Shown one piece after another: positions 16,852 through 24,736 of a stretch of DNA of 43,026 nt. Numbering within the stretch: the stretch's first letter is position 1; each line of letters begins with the position of its first letter. The stretch lies in NCBI RefSeq assembly GCF_900089835.1, contig NZ_OANU01000091.1:1-43026 (forward strand), written 5' to 3'. This DNA is from Vibrio thalassae. GTDB lineage: Bacteria > Pseudomonadota > Gammaproteobacteria > Enterobacterales > Vibrionaceae. The translations under genes were made by a program, and so were the position numbers. The notes under the pieces are model-generated. The model was not told where the DNA came from, ran no database searches, and was given only the letters and a program-made list of their open reading frames with translations.

Positions 16852-17753
16852 TGGAACAGATACATTTACACCCTGATTTGGCGCCCTTTAGCCGACTAAT
16901 ATACGGAGCATGGCGTTTAGCCGATGACCAAGATACATCGACGAAACATGTCCGTGCGAAAATTGATGCATGTCTGGAACAGGGAATCACCACCTTTGAC
17001 CATGCTGACATCTACGGAGATTACGAATGTGAGAGCGTTTTTGGCCAGCAACTCGCAAAAACACCGACGTTGCGTCAAGACATTCAGATTGTAACCAAAT
17101 GCGACATCATGCTTTTGTCCGATAAGTATCCAGTTCGCCGCGTTAAATACTACGACACATCTTACCAGCACATCATGCATTCCGTTGAACGCTCACTCAA
17201 AAATTTGAACACGGATTACATCGATTTACTGTTAATTCACCGCCCGGACCCATTTATGGACCACCTAGAGACAGGTCGAGTACTCGATACCTTGGTATCA
17301 CAGGGCAAGGTTAACGCTGTCGGTGTATCAAATTTCAATCGCTCAGATTGGGACCTATTACAATCAGGGATGTCTTCGAAACTAACAACGAACCAACTAG
17401 AACTTAACTTACTTCAAAGAGAAAGTTTTACCAATGGTACATTAGCTCATAGCCAAATGGTTGGTGCGCCTCCGATGGCGTGGTCACCTTTAGCAGGTGG
17501 TGCTCTTTTTAGTGACAGTCCTGCCGCTACACGATTGTTGCCTCTATTGCAGAGTATCGCGTCAAAACACGACGTAGATATTGGAGCCGTAGCGATCGCT
17601 TGGTTACTAGCACATCCAGCAAAAATTCTACCTGTTCTAGGGACTAATAACCTTGAACGAATCAAACGGATTTCAGACGCATTCAAAGTGGAAATTGACC
17701 GAGAAACTTGGTTTGAGTTATGGACAGCTGCAGCAGGAGAAGAAGTTGCATGA
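16851..17753 (+). CDS. Aldo/keto reductase, SmoB/YdhF-like
   Basis: The 300-aa (beta/alpha)8 NAD(P)H-dependent aldo/keto reductase has the catalytic tetrad: Asp-Tyr in TTFDHADIYGDYECE (about 44-58), Lys in IQIVTKCDIM, and His in YIDLLLIHRPDPFMDHLE. The coenzyme region includes AWSPLAGGALF and the C-terminal PVLGTNNLERIKRI. The YDTSYQHIMHSVERSLKNL segment and overall length match my memory of E. coli YdhF and of SmoB, which reduces 6-oxoglucose to glucose with NADPH after desulfonation. The start overlaps the monooxygenase stop by one base, and the gene ends inside the next start (ATGA), showing tight coupling. Without the neighbours only a general aldehyde reductase role could be given. Confidence 0.88.
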   Translation: MEQIHLHPDLAPFSRLIYGAWRLADDQDTSTKHVRAKIDACLEQGITTFDHADIYGDYECESVFGQQLAKTPTLRQDIQIVTKCDIMLLSDKYPVRRVKYYDTSYQHIMHSVERSLKNLNTDYIDLLLIHRPDPFMDHLETGRVLDTLVSQGKVNAVGVSNFNRSDWDLLQSGMSSKLTTNQLELNLLQRESFTNGTLAHSQMVGAPPMAWSPLAGGALFSDSPAATRLLPLLQSIASKHDVDIGAVAIAWLLAHPAKILPVLGTNNLERIKRISDAFKVEIDRETWFELWTAAAGEEVA

Positions 17754-18229
17754 GTAAAGACTACAAAAACGCGTTATCTTGTTTTGCTACTGGAGTGGCC
17801 GTAATTACAACTCGACACAACAATGTTGATTATGGATTGACATGCTCGTCATTTAACTCTGTTTCTATTAACCCAGCTTTGGTGCTTTGGAGTCTAAACC
17901 ACGGGTCGAGCACCAAAGCACCAATAGTTGAGTCTAATGGTTACACAGTAAGCATCCTTGCTGCTGACCAAGCTGACCTTGCAATGAAATTCTGTTTAGG
18001 GGATCACGAGCAGAGATTCGAAGGTGTGCCTGTGGTGAGGGCACCTAGTGGCCGAGCCATCATCGAAGGTGCAATCGCATGGTTTGATTGTGAATTGCAT
18101 GAATCTATCCCTGCAGGCGATCACGACATTATGCTCGGCCACGTACAAAAATACGCTTCAAAAACAGGGGAAGGCTTAGTTTTTGAGCGCAGTCGTTTCG
18201 GCGTCGTTCAGCACTTAGTGACAAGTTAA
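17750..18229 (+). CDS. Flavin reductase (FMN reductase), SmoA-like
   Basis: The 159-aa flavin reductase-like FMN-binding protein (HpaC/PheA2 group) supplies reduced flavin to a partner monooxygenase. Visible are LSCFATGVAVITTR at 7-20, GLTCSSFNSVSINPALVLWS at about 29-48, GYTVSILAADQADLAMKFC, FEGVPV, and the C-terminal GDHDIMLGHVQ, which holds the conserved GDH(D/T) stretch. The start is the ATG at 17750 in ATGA overlap with the aldo/keto reductase stop; longer in-frame starts lie within that gene. It is the natural electron-supplying partner of the LLM monooxygenase two genes upstream. Confidence 0.9.
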   Translation: MSKDYKNALSCFATGVAVITTRHNNVDYGLTCSSFNSVSINPALVLWSLNHGSSTKAPIVESNGYTVSILAADQADLAMKFCLGDHEQRFEGVPVVRAPSGRAIIEGAIAWFDCELHESIPAGDHDIMLGHVQKYASKTGEGLVFERSRFGVVQHLVTS

Positions 18230-18239
18230 GAGGACGACA

Positions 18240-18764
18240 ATGGCTACATTAAATCAAATTGTAGGTGGATTAACGTCACTAAATGATTTCATCGCCAGGA
18301 TTGGCAAGTCCATCGCTTGGGTTTTGGTGACTCTCATGGTCGCAACTATCTTACTCCAAGTTGTATGCAGATATGTGTTTAATTCTGCACTGCCTTGGCC
18401 AGAAGAAGTTGCGAGAGCAATGATGATTTGGATGATGGCTCTTGTCGCCTCTGGTGCTTATCGAAAAGGCATGTTCGTGTCTATTACGATGGTACCTGAA
18501 GCCTTGCCTCAAACGCTACAACGTGTGCTTCGATTAGTTTTGTTAGCACTAGCGTTTGTCGTTCTAGTGCAGCTTTTTTCATTATCCGTAGAGTTCTTTG
18601 AGCGTGGATTTCGTACCCGAGCCGCCTCATTTAATATGAAGCGGGCATGGATCTATCTTGCCATGCCCGTCTGTTTTGGCACTCTGTTACTGGCAAATTT
18701 AGAGCTATTATTGATTACGATCACCAATCGCTCCTCAGAACTCTCATTATCAAAGGAGTCTTAG
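18240..18764 (+). CDS. TRAP transporter small permease (DctQ-type)
   Basis: The 174-aa inner-membrane protein has four predicted helices (about residues 22-45, 56-76, 95-118, 137-158). It carries the family pattern VVCRYVFNSALPWPEEVARA followed by MMIWMMALVASGAYRKG. With DctM and DctP it forms a Na+-coupled TRAP importer. It begins 10 bp after the flavin reductase with a GAGGA ribosome site, so it belongs to the same operon, and it is followed 6 bp later by dctM. Confidence 0.93.
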   Translation: MATLNQIVGGLTSLNDFIARIGKSIAWVLVTLMVATILLQVVCRYVFNSALPWPEEVARAMMIWMMALVASGAYRKGMFVSITMVPEALPQTLQRVLRLVLLALAFVVLVQLFSLSVEFFERGFRTRAASFNMKRAWIYLAMPVCFGTLLLANLELLLITITNRSSELSLSKES

Positions 18765-18770
18765 ACCGAT

Positions 18771-20057
18771 ATGTTGACTTTATTTCTTCCCATTTTTTTA
18801 GTTCTCATTTTGGTTGGATTGCCTGTCTTTTTTGCCATGTTAGCAGCGCCAGGCATCATGCTTTTCTCCGAAGGCATGGTGAGGGACTTTCCACTACTTT
18901 TCCGCAACATATATAATGGTATTGACTCCTTTCCTCTGATGGCTATCCCGTTCTTTATATTAGCCGGAGAAGTTATGAATCGAGGTGGCATCACGCTGAG
19001 CTTAGTCAACTTTTCACAATCACTGATAGGGCACGTTAGAGGCGGGCTGGCCCATGTCAATATTATGTCTAGTATGTTATTTGCTGGGTTATCAGGTTCA
19101 GCCGTTGCAGATACATCAGCCATCGGTTCAATGCTCATTCCTGCGATGGAAAAGAATGGCTACTCCCGTAAATTCGCTGCCGCTATTACCGCAGCATCTT
19201 CCGTGATTGGTCCAATTATCCCACCTTCTGGCATCATGATAATTTACGCCTACACAATGGAAATATCTGTTGCTGCACTTTTTGCCGCAGGCATAGTTCC
19301 CGGAATTCTCATAGGCGTGGGACTGATGCTGGTGACAGCATGGATGGCGAATCGCTACGACTTTCCGGTCGCTAGCGCAAAGTCTACGTGGAAAGAACGC
19401 GGGGAAGCAACAAAGTCGGCATTCCTCCCATTGCTTACTCCGGTAATAATCTTAGGTGGTATCTTAGGGGGTATTTTCACTCCAACTGAAGCATCCGCTA
19501 TTGCTGTAGGGTACGCTTTAGTACTCGCTCTTTTTGTCCTCAAAACTGTACGATTTCGAGACATACCAGACATATTTTCCACCAGCGCCCGCTCTGCAGC
19601 TATGGTGTTGTTGCTCGTTGGTGCGGCATTGGCCTTCAAAACGGTCGTATCACTGTCAAACGTTGCAGAAGACCTTGCTCAATGGACATTGAGCATCAGT
19701 GACAATCCGCTCATTTTATTATTTATGATTAATATATTGTTGTTCATTGTGGGCATGTTTCTCGATGCGGGCCCTGCCATCATCATCCTAGGCCCGATAC
19801 TTGGGCCCGTTTTCGCGGGGCTTGGTATTGATCCCGTCCATTTTGCGATCATTATGAGTATTAACTTAACCGTTGGTCTTGCTACACCACCCATGGGGCT
19901 TGTGCTGTTCGTCGCCTCAAGCGTTTCAGGTGAAAAAGTAGAGACCATCTCAAAAGCCATACTGCCGTTTCTAGCGGTTCAAGTATTGGTGATATTTCTA
20001 ATTACTTTTTTCCCCTCTCTGTCTATGACCGTTCCTCGCCTATTGGGATTGGTCTGA
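18771..20057 (+). CDS. TRAP transporter large permease (DctM-type)
   Basis: The 428-aa elevator-type membrane subunit has about 12 helices. Typical motifs are FPLMAIPFFILAGEVMNRGG near 55, FAGLSGSAVADTSAIGSMLI (Na+ site 1 clip region), AAITAASSVIGPIIPPSGIM near 140, GGIFTPTEASAIAVGYAL, and the second-repeat MSINLTVGLATPPMGLVLFV near 363. It works with the DctQ and DctP proteins encoded on either side. Operon position after the monooxygenase, aldo/keto reductase and flavin reductase genes suggests uptake of their sulfonated substrate. Confidence 0.95.
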   Translation: MLTLFLPIFLVLILVGLPVFFAMLAAPGIMLFSEGMVRDFPLLFRNIYNGIDSFPLMAIPFFILAGEVMNRGGITLSLVNFSQSLIGHVRGGLAHVNIMSSMLFAGLSGSAVADTSAIGSMLIPAMEKNGYSRKFAAAITAASSVIGPIIPPSGIMIIYAYTMEISVAALFAAGIVPGILIGVGLMLVTAWMANRYDFPVASAKSTWKERGEATKSAFLPLLTPVIILGGILGGIFTPTEASAIAVGYALVLALFVLKTVRFRDIPDIFSTSARSAAMVLLLVGAALAFKTVVSLSNVAEDLAQWTLSISDNPLILLFMINILLFIVGMFLDAGPAIIILGPILGPVFAGLGIDPVHFAIIMSINLTVGLATPPMGLVLFVASSVSGEKVETISKAILPFLAVQVLVIFLITFFPSLSMTVPRLLGLV

Positions 20058-20106
20058 TGTAGCAATGTTGTATGAGAGAAGAAAATAACAGTACCGAGCT
20101 ATCAAC

Positions 20107-20154
20107 GCTCTAAACACAAGGCCTCTCTGCCCAATAAGGGTATAGAGCTTTTTT
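20107..20154 (+). terminator. Possible attenuator between dctM and dctP
   Basis: GCTCTA (20107-20112) can pair with TAGAGC (20143-20148), with an inner TGCCC/GGGTA helix, and is followed directly by six T residues (20149-20154). It lies in the 121-bp dctM-dctP gap and could set the different expression often needed for the abundant receptor. The stem is weak. Confidence 0.4.
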
Positions 20155-20178
20155 CTACAAGGACGAAAAGGTGAAACA

Positions 20179-21255
20179 ATGAAAAAAATAATCAATTCTT
20201 CAATGGCAGCCATACTCAGTATGGCTGCTGTTGTTGGAACAAGCGCATTATCGACCGCCGCTCAAGCCGCTGAATTTAACCTCAGAGCAGTCGCAAATTC
20301 TAATGAAAATGACGAAGACTATGATGGTTTGGTTGTTTTCAAAGATTTTGTTGAGGCACATTCTAACGGGAAGATTAAGGTCGATCTTTTCATCGGTACT
20401 CAACTTTGCGGCAACGGAACCGAGTGTCTACAAGCTGTTGAAGACGGTTCAGTGGATATTTACATCTCCACTTCAGGTGGCGCAGCAAACATGTTCCCGT
20501 ACATTCAAGTACTAGATTTACCGTATGTTCTTCAAAATGATCGCGAAGCGGAAGCTGTACTTCAAGGCGATTTCGTTCGTGAGCTACGTAAAGAAATTTT
20601 GAAGGATTCAGACAACAAAATCCGCTTGATGACTATAGGCAATACCGGGGGTTGGCGAAACTTTGCTAACACGGAACGACCAGTGAAAGAACCAAAGGAT
20701 TTGAAAGGTCTCAAAATACGTACTGTCGTAGCTGATCTTCCACAAGAATTAGTGAGAGCGTTGGGTGCTAATCCGACACCAATCCCTTGGCCTGAACTAT
20801 ACACGTCTTTCCAAACAGGCGTGGTGGAAGGTTCAAAAAATGGCATTACCGACATAATGGGCATGAAGTTTCCAGAAGCAGGCCTAAAATACGTCACTTT
20901 GGATGGACACGCTTACATGTCAGCGCTTTGGTACATGAACAATCAAATCTTCATGAAAATGCCAGAAGATCTGCGCAAGGTAGTCGTGGATGGCTTTAAT
21001 GCACTCCAACAAGCGACCTTTGCTTCACCAAAACGCAAATCAATCGATGCGTACTCAGCGTTTACGAAGTCAGGTGGTCAGTTATATGTGCCAACGCCTT
21101 CAGAAAAAGCTCAGTTCCAGCAAGCTGCAGAACCAGTCTACACTTGGTTCAAGAAAAGCGTGAAAGACGGCGATAAATGGTTTAATTTATTGAACTCCGA
21201 AGCTGATAAAGCCAAAGCAGAGATTGATAACGCGTACGCTTCCGACCTAAAGTAA
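20179..21255 (+). CDS. TRAP transporter solute-binding protein (DctP-type)
   Basis: This is a 358-aa periplasmic receptor. Its signal peptide (residues 1-31) ends AAQAAEFNL. The core shows KIKVDLFIGTQLCGNGTECL, with two Cys that could form a disulfide, then LDLPYVLQNDREAEAVLQGD, FANTERPVKEPKDLKGLKIR and PWPELYTSFQTGVVEGSKNG. The Arg in LKIRTV is the position that normally salt-bridges the ligand carboxylate in DctP proteins and could bind a sulfonate instead. It is 121 bp after dctM in the same direction. TRAP systems for isethionate and taurine are established, so a sulfonated ligand is reasonable. The specific ligand, possibly sulfoquinovose or its glycoside, is inference. Confidence 0.92.
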   Translation: MKKIINSSMAAILSMAAVVGTSALSTAAQAAEFNLRAVANSNENDEDYDGLVVFKDFVEAHSNGKIKVDLFIGTQLCGNGTECLQAVEDGSVDIYISTSGGAANMFPYIQVLDLPYVLQNDREAEAVLQGDFVRELRKEILKDSDNKIRLMTIGNTGGWRNFANTERPVKEPKDLKGLKIRTVVADLPQELVRALGANPTPIPWPELYTSFQTGVVEGSKNGITDIMGMKFPEAGLKYVTLDGHAYMSALWYMNNQIFMKMPEDLRKVVVDGFNALQQATFASPKRKSIDAYSAFTKSGGQLYVPTPSEKAQFQQAAEPVYTWFKKSVKDGDKWFNLLNSEADKAKAEIDNAYASDLK

Positions 21256-21275
21256 GCCGACGTAATCTCGGACTT

Positions 21276-21321
21276 AACGCTGATGTCTGATTGAGGTTAC
21301 CTCTTAGCAGACATCAGCGTT
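21276..21321 (+). terminator. Stem-loop terminator after dctP
   Basis: AACGCTGATGTCTG (21276-21289) pairs perfectly with CAGACATCAGCGTT (21308-21321). The 18-nt loop can itself fold (GAGG/CCTC). A short T-rich tail follows. It ends the putative sulfonate operon. Confidence 0.78.
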
Positions 21322-21575
21322 TGTCACTTTTGTAGGACTTTATGAAAGGATCTACAAAACTCCGATTATCGAAGCTTTTAGAAAGCGGGCGAACGCTACA
21401 GAGTCGCCCAGTTTAGGGTTTTATACCGATAGGTCTAGACGTAAAAATCGCAGCAAAAACACACTTGGTGAACTTGGTCGCCAACAAGCAGTCGAGGCGT
21501 CGAAATAGGCACTTCTCAGATGGTTTTCACTGCCCGTTGTGTTGGATCAATACCTTTATCAAAGTGTTATAAACG
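21322..21575. other. Gap with hairpins and no gene
   Basis: No convincing gene is seen. TTTGTAG/CTACAAA (about 21329-21357) and GGGCGA/TCGCCC (about 21387-21410) are inverted repeats. Two short plus-strand frames exist around 21430-21570, one ending LGELGRQQAVEASK, but neither has a ribosome site or recognisable homology. They may be residues of a lost gene at the edge of the island. Confidence 0.4.
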
Positions 21576-22457
21576 TTATTGGTTTAATTTTATATCAGAG
21601 CAGACGGATAGGATATCTTGAATCACACGGTGTCGTTCTTTGCCCACTTGATAAAACAAACTAAAAGGCACTTGCCAATCACAACTTAATAGCGGGGAAT
21701 GTTTCTTAACAACTCGACTCTTGCCCCACTTAGTCGATATCCAATTGGGAAGAACTGCCCATCCATTTCGCTCAACGGCGGCTAACGTTTGCAGGTTTCC
21801 TCCTGTAACCCTAGAGTGAGAAGAAAAACGTTGAATTGCCCCCTCTGCCAACATCGTTCGTTCATTTACGTATTGAATTTCAAGCTGTATGTCTTCCAAC
21901 GTAAAATCTTCCATAGGTTTGAGTGCACTTTGCTCACCAACATAGATCCCATAAGACACATAGCCAATCAGCATAAAATCCACCGTTTTTTCTGGGTACA
22001 GTAAACCAAGGGATGGCATTATCGCGAGATCAATTTCCCCAGAGACAATACCGTCCAATGCTAATTTTCTACTTCGTTCCAGCCAACTAACTCGCACCTC
22101 AGGATGGAAGTTAAGTGCATGCTGCTCGATTTTCTGAATAGCCTCAATAGGAAAATCTTCGTTATACGCGACGGTAAGCGTCGCCTTTTGTGGTGACTGT
22201 AACGTCTGTATATGAGCAAGAAGCTTATCATTTTGCCTCAATACTAAGCGAAACTGCTCAATCAGAGCTTCGGCTTCTTCGGTTGGTAAGGCCGCCCTTC
22301 CCTCAACATTAATCAATTTGAGATTAGTCGCGTCCTCCAACGCTTTGACCAGTTCACGAACCGTTGTCCTATCTTTGACTAATTGTCTTCCCGCCTGACT
22401 GTAGCTTTTACAATCGTATACCGCGACAAAAGCCGAAATTTGCTCAATAGTATGCAT
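21576..22457 (-). CDS. LysR-family transcriptional regulator
   Basis: The 293-aa protein has an N-terminal HTH (MHTIEQISAFVAVYDCKSYS, then QAGRQLVKDRTTVRELVKAL) followed by a linker helix and a substrate-binding domain from about residue 90. The HTH is somewhat divergent from the usual AARxLxxSQPAVS pattern. It is divergent from the MATE exporter gene, 111 bp away, so exporter control is the simplest guess. The effector is unknown. Confidence 0.88.
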   Translation of the reverse strand: MHTIEQISAFVAVYDCKSYSQAGRQLVKDRTTVRELVKALEDATNLKLINVEGRAALPTEEAEALIEQFRLVLRQNDKLLAHIQTLQSPQKATLTVAYNEDFPIEAIQKIEQHALNFHPEVRVSWLERSRKLALDGIVSGEIDLAIMPSLGLLYPEKTVDFMLIGYVSYGIYVGEQSALKPMEDFTLEDIQLEIQYVNERTMLAEGAIQRFSSHSRVTGGNLQTLAAVERNGWAVLPNWISTKWGKSRVVKKHSPLLSCDWQVPFSLFYQVGKERHRVIQDILSVCSDIKLNQ

Positions 22458-22568
22458 GTATCACCACCAAAATTTGAACGGATATCCCCTACATAAGTGA
22501 TTTTTATAATATATGATATACGTTCATAATAGCAGCAACTTTTGAGTTAGTTTGTGAAGTAAAAAAAC

Positions 22569-23960
22569 ATGCATATCAATCAATCTACCGACGGAAATCG
22601 TTCTCCATTGAGCTATTTCGATCTTTCCATGCTCAAAAGTCTATGGACCACAGCAATACCCATTACCCTGCAAACCATTCTCTTTTCCGGCAAAGGTGTT
22701 ATTGATGTGGTCATGTTGGGTCAACTGACTGAGTTTGATGTCGCTGCCGCTGGTGTCGCAACTAAGATTCTGTTTGTCGCTACCATTTTGCTTTCTGGTA
22801 TCTCAACAGGCGGAGCCATGCTTGCAGCCCAATACTTTGGAGCAAAGGATAAAAAAGGATTGCTTCGTAGTATTACTTTAACCTGGGGCATGACCAGTAT
22901 AATGGCGGTGATGTGTATCCTATTGTTTAGCTTGTGGGGGATCAATATCATCCACCTAGCCAGTAACGAGGATACTCTTTCTCACTTAGCCAATACCTAT
23001 TTGTTATTTGCTGCCCCCAGCCTACTGTTTATGGCTTATCAAACCAGTATTGCTGCGGGTTTACGAGCCATACATCACGCCTCTACCGCCACTTTCTTTA
23101 GTGCTATCGGTATAGTATTGAACATTGCATTTAATTGGCTACTCATCTTTGGTTATGCTGGTCTGCCGGCGCTAGGTCTGAAAGGGGCCGCGTTAGGAAC
23201 GACCTTAGCTGCCATGTGTGAGGCCGTTCTCATCTGGCTATTCTTAAAACACCAAAATAGTGTTTTAGTTCTTCATCTCAACGGGTTTATCAGCAATCTG
23301 ACTTGGGATGATGTAAAACATTTCCTCTCTCTTAGTATTCCAACCACACTAAATTTTTTTCTCTGGGCTATCGGTGTATTTGCTTATACCGCGATAATGG
23401 GACAAACCGGCACTGAAGGCTTAGTTGTCCTTTCAATCATTTCACCGATTGAGGCATTTTCTCTTAGCCTATTGGTAGGTATCGCAAACGCATCTGCCGT
23501 CGTGGTCGGTAATAATTTGGGCGCCAAGGATTACGATCGTGCTTATTATCAAGCGATATTTTTCGCTGTTATTGCCACGTTAGCCACCATGATTGTCGCA
23601 CTTACCCTCTATGCAAAAAAGGATGTCGTATTGGGCTTGTTTAGCGCACTCACTCCTGAATCCTACGCGCTGGCGGAACGCTTTTTCTTAGTTTTATGCA
23701 TCGGTATTGTTTTACGTTCAGTGCCAACTGTGATGGTGGTGGGTGTGCTGAGGGCAGGCGGTGACGTTAAATTCTGTCTTTATCAAGACCTATTAACCCA
23801 ATGGTGTTTTGGTTTACCTATTGCGGCGTTCTTCGCCATCTATCTACGGTTTCCTGCGGACATCGTGTTCGTTGCCTTTTTCTTTGAGACCATATTCAAA
23901 TGGTTTGCTTGTCTATATCGTTTTAAAAGCCGAGCTTGGATGAATCATTTGGCCAAATAA
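22569..23960 (+). CDS. MATE-family multidrug/Na+ antiporter
   Basis: The 463-aa protein has about 12 helices in two MatE repeats. Repeat one is at residues about 25-185 (TIPITLQTILFSGKGVIDVV, MLGQLTEFDVAAAGVATKI, GGAMLAAQYFGAKDKKGLLR); repeat two starts at about 248 (LSIPTTLNFFLWAIGVFAYT, GNNLGAKDYDRAYYQ). NorM-type proteins of Vibrio export cationic dyes and fluoroquinolones in exchange for Na+ or H+. The substrate here is unknown. The ATG is at 22569 after an A-rich leader with little Shine-Dalgarno character. It is divergent from a LysR gene and followed 30 bp later by a small membrane protein. Confidence 0.93.
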   Translation: MHINQSTDGNRSPLSYFDLSMLKSLWTTAIPITLQTILFSGKGVIDVVMLGQLTEFDVAAAGVATKILFVATILLSGISTGGAMLAAQYFGAKDKKGLLRSITLTWGMTSIMAVMCILLFSLWGINIIHLASNEDTLSHLANTYLLFAAPSLLFMAYQTSIAAGLRAIHHASTATFFSAIGIVLNIAFNWLLIFGYAGLPALGLKGAALGTTLAAMCEAVLIWLFLKHQNSVLVLHLNGFISNLTWDDVKHFLSLSIPTTLNFFLWAIGVFAYTAIMGQTGTEGLVVLSIISPIEAFSLSLLVGIANASAVVVGNNLGAKDYDRAYYQAIFFAVIATLATMIVALTLYAKKDVVLGLFSALTPESYALAERFFLVLCIGIVLRSVPTVMVVGVLRAGGDVKFCLYQDLLTQWCFGLPIAAFFAIYLRFPADIVFVAFFFETIFKWFACLYRFKSRAWMNHLAK

Positions 23961-23990
23961 CTCACTTTTAGCTTCTACAAGGTTTTCAAT

Positions 23991-24215
23991 ATGAACTTAC
24001 TTTCTTTATATGAAACTTATGGTGTCATCTTGGCGCTATTGGCGTTTATCGTGATTTACCTCTACGTCCACATGAAATACATTCGTCACCACGAATTACA
24101 TAAACGCTTTCTAGCGGCTTTGTGGACTCTGATGAAAAACACTATTCACGGTGAACACATTAGAACTCTGGGGTACAAAGAAGAGAAAGAAAGAAAAAAA
24201 AGAACTAATCAATAA
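23991..24215 (+). CDS. Small single-pass membrane protein, hypothetical
   Basis: The 74-aa product has one clear transmembrane helix (residues about 9-29, YGVILALLAFIVIYLYVHMK) followed by a His/Arg-rich cytoplasmic-type segment and a Lys/Glu-rich tail (EEKERKKRTNQ). I recognise no family. It begins 30 bp after the MATE gene, after CTACAAGGTTTTCAAT, and precedes a strong terminator, so the two are probably co-transcribed and it could be an accessory peptide. Confidence 0.6.
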   Translation: MNLLSLYETYGVILALLAFIVIYLYVHMKYIRHHELHKRFLAALWTLMKNTIHGEHIRTLGYKEEKERKKRTNQ

Positions 24216-24237
24216 ACGCAATATCACTCATCGAGAT

Positions 24238-24265
24238 AAAGGCACAGCATCAACACTGTGCCTTT
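24238..24265. terminator. Bidirectional terminator
   Basis: AAAGGCACAG (24238-24247), loop of eight, CTGTGCCTTT (24256-24265). It separates the plus-strand MATE operon from the minus-strand peptidase-bactofilin pair and has A-rich and T-rich ends for both directions. Confidence 0.85.
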
Positions 24266-24277
24266 ATACCATTCTGA

Positions 24278-24736
24278 TTAAGCCGTTTTTTTGGCCTCTG
24301 CCTTAAGCTCAGGCTTTTTTGCTTCTTTAAGCATGTTATTTGTGCTTGAGGGCTCTTTGGATTTTAGGTTTACCACTTCGTGATCTGGAAACTCTGCCGT
24401 TTCACCAAAGAACTTACCGCCCGGCTCAATACTCAAATTGTTACTCCAGACTTTACCTTTAACCCGACCATTGGCGAGTATCTGAATATGCTCCGCATGA
24501 CAATTACCTTCGACAATACCGTTAACAATTAAGTGATTAGCAAATATCTCACCTTTCACTCGCCCCGACTCTGCAACGACGAGTGAACCTTCAACATGAA
24601 CTTGTCCATCAACAATTCCATCGACTTGCATATCACTTTCTAATGTGAGTTTTCCGCTAATAGCACAGCCTTTGGCGATGAGAGTTGCAGCTGTTGAGCG
24701 ACTCTTTGTTCCACTGTTTTTACTAAAGATTCCCAT
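24278..24736 (-). CDS. Bactofilin (polymer-forming cytoskeletal protein)
   Basis: The 152-aa protein has a central beta-helix of repeated six- to seven-residue rungs (residues about 17-115): TLIAKGCAISGKLTLESDMQ, then VDGIVDGQVHVEGSLVVAES, GRVKGEIFANHLIVNGIVEG and GRVKGKVWSNNLSI. Flexible ends include a Lys-rich C-terminus. Bactofilins form nucleotide-independent filaments that place cell-wall enzymes. A Shine-Dalgarno (AAGGAGCGAGG) precedes the ATG at 24736, which lies inside the M23 peptidase gene, giving a 97-nt overlap in a different frame. A bactofilin paired with an M23 peptidase is a known partnership in shape control. Confidence 0.95.
   Translation of the reverse strand: MGIFSKNSGTKSRSTAATLIAKGCAISGKLTLESDMQVDGIVDGQVHVEGSLVVAESGRVKGEIFANHLIVNGIVEGNCHAEHIQILANGRVKGKVWSNNLSIEPGGKFFGETAEFPDHEVVNLKSKEPSSTNNMLKEAKKPELKAEAKKTA

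Noticed and set aside
15694..18229. Reading the monooxygenase, reductase and flavin reductase genes as a simple Ssu alkanesulfonate operon
   Set aside because: An aldo/keto reductase coupled between them, a TRAP importer instead of SsuABC, and a GntR/UTRA regulator fit the sulfo-SMO type better, although another sulfonate is not excluded.
21387..21410. GGGCGA/TCGCCC hairpin as a tRNA or attachment site
   Set aside because: No cloverleaf, anticodon arm or CCA-like end could be drawn, and no integrase gene is nearby.
24160..24215. Lys/Arg/Glu-rich tail of the 74-aa protein as a sign of a spurious frame
   Set aside because: A clear membrane helix, close spacing to the MATE gene and a terminator just after make a real small gene more likely.
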